Source: Marinilactibacillus sp036039175 (GTDB taxonomy: Bacteria > Bacillota > Bacilli > Lactobacillales > Carnobacteriaceae_A). From it: DNA of 64,000 bases. The number at the start of each line of letters is the position of its first letter. Positions within the stretch are counted from its first letter, which is position 1. The translations under genes and the position numbers were made by a program. This document shows positions 52,417-61,494 of this stretch, in pieces. The notes under the pieces were generated by a model. It saw only the letters and a list, made by a program, of their open reading frames with translations. It did no database searches and was not told the DNA's origin. The stretch is taken from assembly GCF_036039175.1 (NCBI RefSeq), contig NZ_JAYXKP010000007.1:112433-176432 (forward strand), written 5' to 3'.

Positions 52417-53083
52417 GAAATTAGTACCTCCTCTTATGATATGGTTCTTTCTTGATTTAGTCATCTTATTACTCGCAGCTTCTAATAGGAATAAAGGCAT
52501 TGTTTACATAACGTTGGAACATTGCCTCTTTTCGCACCTCTATAATCGTAACAAACGAAAGTGAGTGTGTAAAACAATCTAGACCGTTTCACAGAGTATC
52601 TAACAAATGTTAACGGTTCACTATACTGATGCGATAACTTTCTAATAATATGATTAGAATTAGCTGCGTTCTATTGCGAATGTAATATCATTGTAACGTA
52701 AGCATTTATCAAAATCACGTGATAACTATCACGAAAATAATACGAATTCGAGAAATTGTACAATTTAAATAACGAATGTTTTGGTTCGTCCTTAAGCGAT
52801 TCGTATTAAAATTGCTGAAAATATAAAGTCGTATGCAGGTGTTTTTAGTTCCTTATAAGTTGGTTAAAGAATTGTGCGCAATGTTAAAATTATTGCAGAA
52901 AAAATGATAAAAAAATAAAGAAGTTCTGATAGTTGTTTTCAGAAATCGGGTTCTGATTGGTTATATTTTAAAGACAATGTTTGTTTCTCATCTTAGTGTG
53001 GAGGTAGCATCTGAAAGAAAAGTTGACAATCTCTCGGTAGTGATGAAAAATAGGACTCACAATGTAGGAAAGAAGGAGAAAGC
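52417..53083. promoter_or_regulatory. Long intergenic region with the opuA promoter
   Basis: About 670 bases with no ORF that I can support. On the minus strand: TTTACA (52568-52573), 17-base spacer, TACGAT (52545-52550), about 130 bases before opuAA. The opuA leader contains an imperfect hairpin AAAGGCATTGTT / AACATTGCCTCTTT (52494-52531) without a T-run. The rest is A/T-rich; I see nothing definite in it. Confidence 0.45.
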
Positions 53084-53590
53084 ATGTCAACTAAGGCTTA
53101 TACTATACGCACACATCAATTAGGTGATATGGGATGGATCACTTATCGTCACGCGATGACTGTGGCGCTGGATTACGGTTGGGGCCAACCTTTTGAAAGT
53201 ATGATTGGAGAGATAACCGCCAATTTTCTAAAAACATACGATCCAGCCAAAGAGCGCTGCTTTATTGCCGAGCGAGACGGAAAGATGCTCGGATGTGTCT
53301 TTGTAGTAAATGCGGGTCAGCAGACCGCTAAGTTAAGGGTATTGTTTGTTGAACCAGAAGCCCGGGGACTGGGTTTGGCGAAAAGACTAGTAGATGAAGT
53401 GGTTCAGTTTTCAAGAGAAGCTGGTTATGAGACGATTTTATTATGGACAATGCAGATGCTAGGCTCAGCAAGACATGTTTACCAAAAAGCCGGTTTTAAA
53501 ATAATTGGAGAAGAGATCAACACAGAATTCGGAGAAAATCTTATCTCGGAAACATGGGAACTGTGCTTAAGAGACGCGGAATCTATTTAG
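53084..53590 (+). CDS. GNAT family N-acetyltransferase
   Basis: A 168-residue acetyltransferase. The acetyl-CoA site is seen in LRVLFVEPEARGLGLAKRLVDEVV (about 85-108), followed by a strand YETILLWTMQML and ARHVYQKAGFKIIGEE at the end. The overall sequence fits the GNAT half of MarR-GNAT fusion regulators, but the MarR half is absent. AGGAG before the ATG. The tag gene follows 11 bases after its stop, so they probably share a transcript. Confidence 0.85.
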   Translation: MSTKAYTIRTHQLGDMGWITYRHAMTVALDYGWGQPFESMIGEITANFLKTYDPAKERCFIAERDGKMLGCVFVVNAGQQTAKLRVLFVEPEARGLGLAKRLVDEVVQFSREAGYETILLWTMQMLGSARHVYQKAGFKIIGEEINTEFGENLISETWELCLRDAESI

Positions 53591-53601
53591 GAGGAGAAGG
53601 G

Positions 53602-54171
53602 ATGACACAGAGATGTGAATGGGTTACGAGTGAATCACTCTATATTGCCTACCACGATGAGGAATGGGGAAGACCACTTTGCGATGATCAGAGATTATTT
53701 GAGATGCTTTGTCTAGAAGGGGCGCAAGCGGGACTTAGTTGGTGGTCGATTCTCCAAAGAAGGGAAGGATACCGTAAAGCTTTTAAAAGCTTTGATCCTG
53801 AAAAAATTGTTGTCTTCAGTGAAGAAATGATTCAAGAATTGATGCTCAATAAAGAGATCATTCGAAATCAGTTGAAAATCAGAAGTGTGCAGTCAAATGC
53901 TGCAGCCTATTTGAAGATTCAAGAGAATGGTCAGTCCTTTTCAGAATATATCTGGCAGTTTGTTGACGGAAAACAAATCCAGAATCATTGGGTGAATCAA
54001 GAAGATGTACCAGTCTTTTCTGAAGAAAGTGTTCGAATGAGTAAACAGCTTAAAAAAGATGGTTTCAAATTTGTAGGTCCAACGATTTGTTATGCCTACA
54101 TGCAAGCGGTAGGGATGGTTAATGATCATTTAACAACGTGTGATTGCTATGAAGCGTGCAGTCAAAAGTGA
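53602..54171 (+). CDS. tag: DNA-3-methyladenine glycosylase I
   Basis: A 189-residue base-excision enzyme removing 3-methyladenine. RCEWVTSESLYIAYHDEEWG gives the N-terminal zinc Cys and His, with LEGAQAGLSWWSILQRREGYRKAF and FVGPTICYAYMQAVGMVNDH...CDCY (zinc His and Cys) completing the family signature. ATG 53602 follows GGAGGAG; the upstream extension is rejected. Confidence 0.96.
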   Translation: MTQRCEWVTSESLYIAYHDEEWGRPLCDDQRLFEMLCLEGAQAGLSWWSILQRREGYRKAFKSFDPEKIVVFSEEMIQELMLNKEIIRNQLKIRSVQSNAAAYLKIQENGQSFSEYIWQFVDGKQIQNHWVNQEDVPVFSEESVRMSKQLKKDGFKFVGPTICYAYMQAVGMVNDHLTTCDCYEACSQK

Positions 54172-54184
54172 CTATCGGCTAGGT

Positions 54185-54220
54185 AAGGTATCTGTTCAAA
54201 TAGAGCAGATACCTTTTTTA
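54185..54220 (+). terminator. Terminator after tag
   Basis: AAGGTATCTG / CAGATACCTTTTTT hairpin with a T-run. Confidence 0.9.
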
Positions 54221-54347
54221 AATTTCAGGGTAACACTTTTGAGGGCGATATCGTTATTAAGAGTGTAAGACGTGATCACAACTTACAAACATCGCTTAAC
54301 CGATTCGAATACGAAACGAATCACTACTATTACAAGGAGGAATTTTC

Positions 54348-54551
54348 ATGCAAAAGGAATGGGCAGACAGCAAAGTAGATATCTATCTAGAGGATCTGGA
54401 AAATGACCGATTAGTTCGTCAAAGTTTCAATGGGGTCGTTCAAGCACCGACAGATGAGCAAATCACAGAATTCATTAATGCGATCGACATGGTCAGTGAC
54501 TTACCAGCCGCACATGGTATGGTCGTCGAACAGTATCGTTATTCATTTTAA
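54348..54551 (+). CDS. DUF1659 family small protein
   Basis: A 67-residue protein with the DUF1659-like pattern (QSFNGVVQAPTDEQITEFINAID). Strong AAGGAGG ribosome site. Immediately followed by a DUF2922 gene, a pairing common in Firmicutes. The function of both is unknown. Confidence 0.8.
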   Translation: MQKEWADSKVDIYLEDLENDRLVRQSFNGVVQAPTDEQITEFINAIDMVSDLPAAHGMVVEQYRYSF

Positions 54552-54616
54552 ACAGTAACAAGAACCTTATAATCATCTATCCCTTATACAAAACAAACCA
54601 TTAGGAGGAATGCTTT

Positions 54617-54841
54617 ATGGCAACAAAACTAGAATTACGCTTTGAAACAGGCGAAGGAAAGAACAAAACAATTGGAATCAATAAGCCGGCACTTAATCTG
54701 GACGTCGAAACAGTGGAATCGGCTATGGAAACAATCGTTTCTCAAGAGTTGTTTGAAAAAGACGGTATCAAGCTGTTTGGTTCAATCAAAGGTGCACGTT
54801 ATGTTACACGAACTGTAGACGATTTATTTGAAATAAAATAA
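54617..54841 (+). CDS. DUF2922 family small protein
   Basis: A 74-residue protein: KLELRFETGEGKNKTIGINK at the start and GIKLFGSIKGARYVTRTVDD near the end fit DUF2922. Strong AGGAGG ribosome site 65 bases downstream of the DUF1659 gene. Both appear to be one transcript ending at the terminator at 54852. Confidence 0.82.
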   Translation: MATKLELRFETGEGKNKTIGINKPALNLDVETVESAMETIVSQELFEKDGIKLFGSIKGARYVTRTVDDLFEIK

Positions 54842-54851
54842 GGTTATAGAA

Positions 54852-54888
54852 GAGAGAAGAGCCACTTGAGGCTCTTCTCTTTTTTTTA
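54852..54888 (+). terminator. Terminator of the DUF1659-DUF2922 pair
   Basis: AGAGAAGAGCC / GGCTCTTCTCTTTTTTT hairpin with a T-run. Confidence 0.93.
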
Positions 54889-54934
54889 TGGTTTGGTATA
54901 ATAGATACAATTGAGAGCCAAGGAGGAATGGGTG

Positions 54935-55762
54935 TTGAAGAAAGTTGCCATAGGATTTGTAAAAGGATATCAGAAGCTGATTTCTCCATTATTTCCTGCA
55001 ACCTGTAGGTACTATCCAACCTGTTCTAATTATGCAGTGCAAGCCATCGATATGCATGGAGCAGTCAAGGGAAGCACTATGGCTATTGCTAGAATCATTA
55101 GATGTAATCCTTTCGTTTCAGGTGGAGTAGACAAAGTACCTGATCATTTTACTTTGCATAGAAACCAGGATACAATCAATGATATTTACTTGGGAGATGG
55201 ATTGACGATCTCAGCGGATGAAAATGACGTTAAACAAGAAGAAATAGAGGCAATCATTGCTAAGCTGGAAGATCAAATACTTGTACAAAATAAGCAAGTC
55301 CGTACAGTTGATTATTTGACTGATTTAGTAGACGTCGAAGAACAATCAGTAGCAGAACTACCGAATGGTTATAAAAATATGAATGATAGTCAGATTCTAA
55401 ACAAGCAGTTTTACCATACAAAAGAAGAGCTGGAGAAATCTAAAGATTATCATTTCTATAAAATTGTTAAAAATAAAAAAAGTGAACCGTACTTCGAACA
55501 TGTACATTCTAGTCCGATTCAAAAAGTTTATCAAAGTGGACAGGAAGTTTATTTTTTTATAGATGAAAGCAGCGGTCATATTGATACGAACAGTCCTTCT
55601 CTTGAACAGGCACTGCGTAAAAGTAGAGGGATTTCTCAAAAGGATTTCAACGAGAGAAAAGCCAAGTTGATTGACTATTTGCTTTTTCTGGAAAGTCATT
55701 CACATCGCTATTGGTTGGAAACTAGCTATATAATGAAGAAACACGATTTTTCGAATAAATAG
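54935..55762 (+). CDS. yidD: YidD membrane-insertion factor with a long C-terminal extension
   Basis: A 275-residue protein. Residues 1-75 are a full YidD domain: GYQKLISPLFPATCRYYPTC (11-30) with the conserved Cys residues, SNYAVQAIDMHGAVKGS, and IIRCNPF. YidD is normally only about 70-90 residues and assists YidC-dependent insertion. Here about 200 extra acidic and charged residues follow, with a helical stretch EIEAIIAKLEDQILVQNKQV and a beta-rich part (KKSEPYFEHVHSSPIQKVYQ and onwards). I do not recognise the extension. Start TTG at 54935 (GTG 54932 is the alternative); the next gene follows 11 bases after the stop. Confidence 0.8.
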   Translation: MKKVAIGFVKGYQKLISPLFPATCRYYPTCSNYAVQAIDMHGAVKGSTMAIARIIRCNPFVSGGVDKVPDHFTLHRNQDTINDIYLGDGLTISADENDVKQEEIEAIIAKLEDQILVQNKQVRTVDYLTDLVDVEEQSVAELPNGYKNMNDSQILNKQFYHTKEELEKSKDYHFYKIVKNKKSEPYFEHVHSSPIQKVYQSGQEVYFFIDESSGHIDTNSPSLEQALRKSRGISQKDFNERKAKLIDYLLFLESHSHRYWLETSYIMKKHDFSNK

Positions 55763-55773
55763 AGGTGAATAAA

Positions 55774-56100
55774 ATGAAAGAATTCAATAAGAGAATTAAG
55801 TCCGTTGAGGCTTATCGCACACCCGAATTCAATTGGAAAGCACTGTTGAAATCAATCTTGACATTAGGGTTTGCTAAACCGAAGAAAATGTCTGAAGCAG
55901 CTCTGTTGTACAAATTCGTGCAAACCAATCATCAAACAATCACAGGGTTTTCTGAGACGATGGCAGGTGAACAAGAAAAAGTTGTTTCATTTCATTTAGA
56001 ACCAGCACTGTTTTACCAGAAGGTGACGGATGAGGGGAAGCTTTCACTAGATGGATACGTCTATCACTTTGATTTAGAAACCATCAAATACAAATCATAA
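55774..56100 (+). CDS. Small hypothetical protein
   Basis: A 108-residue protein with a helical basic N-terminus and a C-terminal beta-rich part (QEKVVSFHLEPALFYQKV, YVYHFDLETIKY). ATG 55774 follows GAGGTG; the upstream GTG lies inside that site. Very close to the YidD-fusion gene, so probably co-transcribed. Function unknown. Confidence 0.65.
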   Translation: MKEFNKRIKSVEAYRTPEFNWKALLKSILTLGFAKPKKMSEAALLYKFVQTNHQTITGFSETMAGEQEKVVSFHLEPALFYQKVTDEGKLSLDGYVYHFDLETIKYKS

Positions 56101-56165
56101 ACATCAGAGGATATAGTAAATAAGGGTTACAGATATCTACGGATGTTTATATGGAGGAAACTAGC

Positions 56166-57827
56166 ATGAATATAACGATGAGTCCTGAACGTATTGAAGA
56201 AATCACAGTTATGCTGACAAGACAGAGAAGTGTTACAGAAACAATTGAGGAGCAACTCGTAACAGAGAAAGTCACTCACTTTTTCAAAGAATTAGATTAC
56301 TTCAAACAGAACCCAAAGGATTTAATGACAATCCAAGCGCAAAATGATCCTTGGGGTAGAAAAAGTTTGATTTCTATATTACGTGGAAAAAAAGATCCGC
56401 AGAATAAAAAAACGGTTATTTTGATCGGTCACACGGATACTGTAGGGATTTCTGATTATGGAGACTTAAGAGATTTTGCGCATCTTCCTTATGAAATCAC
56501 AGAAAAACTTCGCGAAAGAAAAGAACAGCTTCCAGAAGAGGTACAAATTGATTTAGATTCAGGAGACTACCTATTTGGTCGAGGCATTTTCGATATGAAA
56601 GCCGGAAATGCTATCATCATGCATTTGATGGAAGAGATTGAAAAAGATCTTGAGAATTTCTCGGGGACAATCATCTATTGTGCAGTTTGTGATGAGGAAG
56701 CAAACTCTGTTGGGATGCGTTCGTGTGTTCCAGAGCTCGTCAAACTTCGGGAAGAAAATGGATTTGATTATACGGCTTTGATTAATACAGATTATATGAC
56801 ATCAGAATATCCAGGTGACCAGAACAAGTATGTATACGTAGGGACAGTCGGAAAATTGATGCCATCCTTTTATGTTGTTGGTAAAGAAACTCATGTTGGG
56901 GAAGCGTTTAAAGGACTCGACCCTAATCAGATCGTGGCAGAGCTAACGAGAAAAATTAACTTGAATACAGATCTTTGTGATATCGTTGAAGGAGAAGTAA
57001 CACTACCGCCGATGAGTCTGAAACAACAGGATTTGAAGCCGGAATATTCTGTGCAGACAGCTAAGACGGCACAAGCTTTCTACAACTTCGCTACTCATTA
57101 TTCGACTCCGGATATGGTTCTGGAAAAAATGAGAGGAGTAGCGATTGAGGCCTTTGATGCTGTTTTAAAAGATGTGAATACTCAGTATGAAAAATACAGT
57201 CAGATGACGAACCGTGAATTCGAGCAGCTTCCTTTTAAAACAAAAGTCATGACCTATAGTGAGTTATATGCGGCTGTCCGAGAAGAAAAAGGCACTGAAC
57301 TGGATGAACAGTTTGAATCTGCTCGTCAGAAATGGCTGATTGATGACTCGATCGATGACCGAGACTATGCACTAAAAGAAGTAGAATGGTTGCAGACGAT
57401 GTGGACGAATCAGGAACCGGTTATTTTAATTTACTTTACGCCACCTTACTATCCGCATATTTACGTGGAAGGAAAAACAAATCAAGAAAAAGTTTTGCTT
57501 GAAGCAGTCAAAGAAGCTGTTGATACGACAGAAACAGAGTATCAGCTTGTTTATAAAAAGTTCTTTCCTTATATATCAGATTTGAGTTATGCGGCTGCCC
57601 CAAGAGAGGCCGATGCCGTAGACGCATTGAAGCTGAATATGCCAGGTTTTGGAGTGAAGTACTCTTTACCATTAGAAGAGATGCAACAACTTCAGTTACC
57701 AGTTGTGGATATTGGGCCGTTCGGGAAAGATTCTCACAAATTTACGGAGCGACTAGAAAAAACTTATAGTTTCAATGTAGCACCGATTTTAGTACAGAAA
57801 ACAGTTTTCAATTTACTAGATTCATAG
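56166..57827 (+). CDS. M20 peptidase family protein, RocB-like
   Basis: A 553-residue zinc-dependent amidohydrolase of the M20 family. VILIGHTDTVGISD (metal His), LFGRGIFDMKAGNAII (bridging Asp), and CAVCDEEANSVGMRS (Glu) are the metal motifs; the unusually long inserted region between about 250 and 420 and the overall length recall RocB of arginine catabolism in Bacillus. No other roc gene is nearby, so the pathway is not implied. The ATG at 56166 follows GGAGG. Confidence 0.85.
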   Translation: MNITMSPERIEEITVMLTRQRSVTETIEEQLVTEKVTHFFKELDYFKQNPKDLMTIQAQNDPWGRKSLISILRGKKDPQNKKTVILIGHTDTVGISDYGDLRDFAHLPYEITEKLRERKEQLPEEVQIDLDSGDYLFGRGIFDMKAGNAIIMHLMEEIEKDLENFSGTIIYCAVCDEEANSVGMRSCVPELVKLREENGFDYTALINTDYMTSEYPGDQNKYVYVGTVGKLMPSFYVVGKETHVGEAFKGLDPNQIVAELTRKINLNTDLCDIVEGEVTLPPMSLKQQDLKPEYSVQTAKTAQAFYNFATHYSTPDMVLEKMRGVAIEAFDAVLKDVNTQYEKYSQMTNREFEQLPFKTKVMTYSELYAAVREEKGTELDEQFESARQKWLIDDSIDDRDYALKEVEWLQTMWTNQEPVILIYFTPPYYPHIYVEGKTNQEKVLLEAVKEAVDTTETEYQLVYKKFFPYISDLSYAAAPREADAVDALKLNMPGFGVKYSLPLEEMQQLQLPVVDIGPFGKDSHKFTERLEKTYSFNVAPILVQKTVFNLLDS

Positions 57828-57837
57828 AAAAAAATCG

Positions 57838-57866
57838 GCACTTTTCATTATGAAGAGTGCTTTTTC
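57838..57866 (+). terminator. Terminator after the RocB-like gene
   Basis: GCACTTTTCAT / ATGAAGAGTGC hairpin followed by TTTTT. Confidence 0.88.
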
Positions 57867-57956
57867 TATTTCTATAACGATTTAAGGAAAAGTTTACGAA
57901 CTACCCTAATAGAACATGATAAAATAAACTAGAATGAAATTGAAGGGGGCAGAATT

Positions 57957-58655
57957 ATGAAAGTGTTAATTGCAGATGACGATAAAGAAATTTGTGACCT
58001 ACTAGAAATCTATGTGAAAAATGAAGGATTTGAAGTAGAGAAAGCACATGACGGTCAGGAGACACTCGACAAATTATATAATCAAGAAATCGACTGTGTT
58101 GTACTAGATGTTATGATGCCTAAGAAAACAGGTCTTGAAGTTGTAAAAGAAATCAGAGAAACCTCTCAACTGCCGATATTGATGTTGAGTGCGAAGACGG
58201 CTGATGTAGATAAAATTAGAGGACTAGCCAACGGGGCAGATGATTATGTTGTTAAACCGTTTAATCCTTTAGAAGTGGTTGCGCGAATCAAATCTTTAAT
58301 GAGAAGAAGCTCTTATACAAACAGAGAATCTGAAGCGGGCGAATTAGAGATTGGACCCTTAATCATTCGTAAAGACCAGCATCAGGTAGAAACAGTAGAT
58401 GGAACACTAATTCAATTGACTGCGCTAGAGTTTGGTATTTTGTTCTTGCTTGCAAGCAATCCAAATCGAGTGTTCAGTGCAGATGAGATTTTCGAACGGG
58501 TCTGGAAACAAGAAAGTCTTGTACCAGCTAAGACAGTCATGGTCCATGTGAGCCATTTAAGAGATAAAATCGAAAAAGCTACTGGCGGAGAGAATGTTGT
58601 TAAAACTGTCTGGGGTGTCGGGTATAAAATAGAAGAAAAGCAAAGTTTTGAATAA
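57957..58655 (+). CDS. VanR-type response regulator (OmpR family)
   Basis: A 232-residue regulator: receiver domain with acid pocket ADDDKE, phosphorylation site Asp51 in VLDVMMPKKTG and Lys in DDYVVKPF (about 96-101), then an OmpR-type winged helix (TALEFGILFLLASNPNRVFSADEIFERVW). Ribosome site AAGGGGG before the ATG at 57957. It pairs with the kinase 34 bases downstream and is followed by dacA. VanR proteins in non-resistant species respond to envelope stress; the signal here is unknown. Confidence 0.9.
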   Translation: MKVLIADDDKEICDLLEIYVKNEGFEVEKAHDGQETLDKLYNQEIDCVVLDVMMPKKTGLEVVKEIRETSQLPILMLSAKTADVDKIRGLANGADDYVVKPFNPLEVVARIKSLMRRSSYTNRESEAGELEIGPLIIRKDQHQVETVDGTLIQLTALEFGILFLLASNPNRVFSADEIFERVWKQESLVPAKTVMVHVSHLRDKIEKATGGENVVKTVWGVGYKIEEKQSFE

Positions 58656-58689
58656 AGCTTACGACTGATTCAACGAATGGAGTAGATAG

Positions 58690-59814
58690 ATGAAACTAAC
58701 CATGAGAGAACGATTTCGATTACTGATCGAAGCGTTCATCACAGCAGGGATTATTCTGCTTTGCTATCTGGCAGCTTATGAAATACTCGGCTGGTTCATA
58801 GAAGCTTTTCCAAGTGTTTTTGATGATCTATGGCTGATAGAAGATGTCTACAGACAAAATAATCGACAAGGTTTTTGGGGGCTGACACCGTTCGTCTTCT
58901 TTTTATTAATTCTCATCGCAATGGGCGCCATCTACTGGAGACTTAAAAGAAGATACAAGCAATACGAGTTGCGACACATTATTGATGAACTGCATTTCAT
59001 TGCCCAAGGGAACTATACACATAGAATCAGAGGGAATTACAGTGGTGGATTCGATAAGGTAGTCGATAGTATTCATGTATTAGTAGATTCAACTGTAGAA
59101 GCGATGGAAGAAGAGCGCAGGATAGAGCAGTCCAAAGATGAGTTAATTACAAATGTCAGTCATGATATCCGAACACCACTGACCTCAATCATTGGGTATT
59201 TAGGGTTGATAGAGGAAGGTCGGTTTCACTCTACAGAAGATATTCAAAAATATGTACACACAGCCTATAAAAAAGCTAAGCAGATGAAAGTACTGGTAGA
59301 TGATTTGTTTGAATATACAAAAGTAAGGCAAACGACTACACCGCTTCAGCTAGTCACTTTTGATATGGTTCAATTGATTGAGCAGTTGTCGATTGATTTT
59401 GAATTAGAAGCTCAGAGTCATCAAATGGAAATCATTGTCTCGTCAAATGTCGACCGGATTATGATGACTGCTGATACAGAAAAACTCGTCAGAGTATTTA
59501 ATAATCTGATTTCCAATGCATTGAAGTACGGAAAAGGTGGCAACACGATTGCAATAGAAATCAATAGAGTAGGTGAAAAAGCTGTGATTTCTGTTAAAAA
59601 CGATGGAGAGCCTTTACCTAAAGAAGCGGTCGACCAGATATTTGAACGTTTCTACCGAGCAGAGACATCCAGATCTCAAGAAACCGCAGGTACAGGACTT
59701 GGTCTCGCAATCGCTCAGAGTATTATTGAGTTACACGGAGGAACCATCACCGCACAGTCTAGTAAAAAATGGACAAGCTTTGATATTCAATTACCCTTGA
59801 TCCAAGAAGAATAG
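58690..59814 (+). CDS. VanS-type sensor histidine kinase
   Basis: A 374-residue membrane kinase: two transmembrane segments (about 14-36 and 65-84) with a short outer loop of about 30 residues, a HAMP-like linker, H-box ITNVSHDIRTPLTSIIGYL (His158), N-box NLISNALKYG, and G boxes ERFYRAETSRS and GTGLGLAIAQSI. The very short outer loop suggests that it senses within the membrane. It phosphorylates the regulator encoded just before it. Confidence 0.92.
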   Translation: MKLTMRERFRLLIEAFITAGIILLCYLAAYEILGWFIEAFPSVFDDLWLIEDVYRQNNRQGFWGLTPFVFFLLILIAMGAIYWRLKRRYKQYELRHIIDELHFIAQGNYTHRIRGNYSGGFDKVVDSIHVLVDSTVEAMEEERRIEQSKDELITNVSHDIRTPLTSIIGYLGLIEEGRFHSTEDIQKYVHTAYKKAKQMKVLVDDLFEYTKVRQTTTPLQLVTFDMVQLIEQLSIDFELEAQSHQMEIIVSSNVDRIMMTADTEKLVRVFNNLISNALKYGKGGNTIAIEINRVGEKAVISVKNDGEPLPKEAVDQIFERFYRAETSRSQETAGTGLGLAIAQSIIELHGGTITAQSSKKWTSFDIQLPLIQEE

Positions 59815-59826
59815 CTAGTTTGAAAA

Positions 59827-59858
59827 GCATCTATCCTCCCAAGATAGGTGTTTTTTTT
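59827..59858 (+). terminator. Terminator of the two-component operon
   Basis: CATCTATC / GATAGGTG hairpin followed by eight T. Separates the kinase from the dacA leader. Confidence 0.88.
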
Positions 59859-59889
59859 GTAACAATCATCTAAAAAAAGAAGCTAAGTG

Positions 59890-59919
59890 AAAATAGACGT
59901 ACATAGTCATGTCTATTTT
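59890..59919. promoter_or_regulatory. Dyad upstream of dacA
   Basis: Perfect AAAATAGAC (59890-59898) / GTCTATTTT (59911-59919) with a 12-base spacer. Half-sites one turn apart would suit an OmpR-family operator; it is not followed by a T-run beyond the arm. Confidence 0.4.
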
Positions 59920-59967
59920 ATGAAGATACTGGAAAAGTAGTTGTTTTTTCATAAGCGAGAGAGTACC

Positions 59968-60057
59968 ATGAAGAAGGTTGAAATTGAAGAACAATCAGCA
60001 ACAAGCCGACCAGAAAAATTCAACCCAAAAAAACTCGATGTAAATCGCATCATTTAG
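59968..60057 (+). CDS. Possible 29-residue ORF ahead of dacA
   Basis: ATG at 59968 with GAGAGAG 4 bases upstream opens a charged 29-residue frame (MKKVEIEEQSATSRPEKFNP...) ending at 60057. Its stop overlaps the AGGAG used by dacA, so the two could be translationally coupled. It is hydrophilic and unlike any small protein I know; may be chance. Confidence 0.35.
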   Translation: MKKVEIEEQSATSRPEKFNPKKLDVNRII

Positions 60058-60073
60058 GAGAACGTATTTATTT

Positions 60074-61408
60074 ATGAAACTATTCAAAAAAACTTTTAAA
60101 AGTATGATCATTTCAGGAATCACCGCTAGTATAGTCGCGCCCATCGCATTGAATGCAGAGTCAGTCGTTCAAGCAGCGCCTCAAGCACCGGAAATTGAAG
60201 CAGAAGCAGCATTAGTAGTAGACTTTGATACAAATCAAATTTTGTTGAATCAGAATGCAGATAGTCAAAGAGGTATCGCTTCAATGACTAAAATGTTAGT
60301 AGAGTACTTATTATTCCAAGAGATTGAAGCTGGGAACCTTGATTGGAGCACAGAAACGACGATCAGTGAGTATGCTCATCAGGTCAGCCAGAATTATGAA
60401 TTGTCTAATGTTCCCTTAAGACAAGGTGAAACGTATACCATTGAAGAGCTGTACCAAGCGTTGGCAATCTATTCTGCTAATGGTGCGACGATTGCGATTG
60501 CAGAAGAAATTGCAGGATCTGAACCGGAACTTGTTGACCGTATGCGTGAGCTTGTTGAATCTTGGGGTGTAACCGAGTTTGAACTATATAATACAACAGG
60601 ACTGAGTAACGCTTCTTTAGGTGACAATATTTATCCAGGAAGCACAGCGGAAAATGAAAACATTATGTCTGCAAGAGGCATCGCTACTGTTGCCTCTCAT
60701 CTGTTGAAAGATTATCCAGATGTACTGAAAACCTCTAGTATCCCGAGTATGGTATTCAGAGAAGGTACAAGCGATGCTATCCAGATGAAGAACTGGAACT
60801 GGATGCTGGAAGGGTTAATCCATGAAAGACCAAATGTAGATGGACTTAAAACAGGTACAACACCTTTTGCAGGTGCGACATTTACAGGTACTGCTATAGA
60901 AGACGGTCGAAGAATTATTACCGTTGTTATGGGTGCAGGAGATGGTGTAACGAATCGTGAACAGCGTTTCAATGAGACAGATAAACTGATGAACTACGGA
61001 TTTGGTGATTGGGATTCTGCAACGATTATGGAAGAGAATACTGTTCTTGAAGACGTAGAACCTTTAATGATCCGAAATGGTCAAGAAGACCAAGTGGAAC
61101 TCATGACATCAGAGTCAGTAGACTATTTATTGCCAGAAGGTGTTTCGCAAGAAGATGTCGAGTGGACATTTACACCTGATGAAGAAGCACTAAGTCAAGA
61201 CGGCACGCTAGAAGCTCCTGTAGAAAAAGGGCAAAATGTAGGTACATTAACCTTTTCGTTTGAAGGAGACGATTTAGGTTACCTTGACGGAAGCGAGCAT
61301 AAGGCTATTTCTGTCGTTACTTCAGAAGCAGTAGATCGTGCAGGATTCTTTTCAGTGCTCGGAACATGGTTCGGTGACTTCTTCAGTGGCGTAATGAATC
61401 GCTTTTAA
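60074..61408 (+). CDS. dacA: D-alanyl-D-alanine carboxypeptidase (PBP5-type)
   Basis: A 444-residue low-molecular-mass penicillin-binding protein. Signal peptide (about 1-35, ending QAAPQA), SxxK SMTK (Ser70, Lys73), SAN (134-136), KTG (259-261), a beta-rich PBP5 C-terminal domain (about 300-410), and a terminal amphipathic helix (FFSVLGTWFGDFFSGVMNRF) for membrane attachment. It trims the terminal D-Ala of stem pentapeptides. It follows a VanRS-like system, a Van-like arrangement. The AGGAG site is 13 bases from the ATG, an unusually long spacing. Confidence 0.94.
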   Translation: MKLFKKTFKSMIISGITASIVAPIALNAESVVQAAPQAPEIEAEAALVVDFDTNQILLNQNADSQRGIASMTKMLVEYLLFQEIEAGNLDWSTETTISEYAHQVSQNYELSNVPLRQGETYTIEELYQALAIYSANGATIAIAEEIAGSEPELVDRMRELVESWGVTEFELYNTTGLSNASLGDNIYPGSTAENENIMSARGIATVASHLLKDYPDVLKTSSIPSMVFREGTSDAIQMKNWNWMLEGLIHERPNVDGLKTGTTPFAGATFTGTAIEDGRRIITVVMGAGDGVTNREQRFNETDKLMNYGFGDWDSATIMEENTVLEDVEPLMIRNGQEDQVELMTSESVDYLLPEGVSQEDVEWTFTPDEEALSQDGTLEAPVEKGQNVGTLTFSFEGDDLGYLDGSEHKAISVVTSEAVDRAGFFSVLGTWFGDFFSGVMNRF

Positions 61409-61425
61409 GTAGCGAAATAAACGTA

Positions 61426-61454
61426 TTGATTTAATAGGATAAGTGAAGTAAAAT
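61426..61454 (+). promoter_or_regulatory. serS promoter
   Basis: TTGATT (61426-61431), 17-base spacer, TAAAAT (61449-61454), placed about 45 bases before the T-box leader stem. Confidence 0.65.
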
Positions 61455-61494
61455 AAATGCATAATAGAATTGAACGTTATAGTGTGAACTAGTA

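Noticed and set aside
52501..53083. Search for a small gene or RNA in the opuA upstream region
   Set aside because: No ORF with a ribosome site and no recognisable RNA family; only a weak promoter for opuAA.
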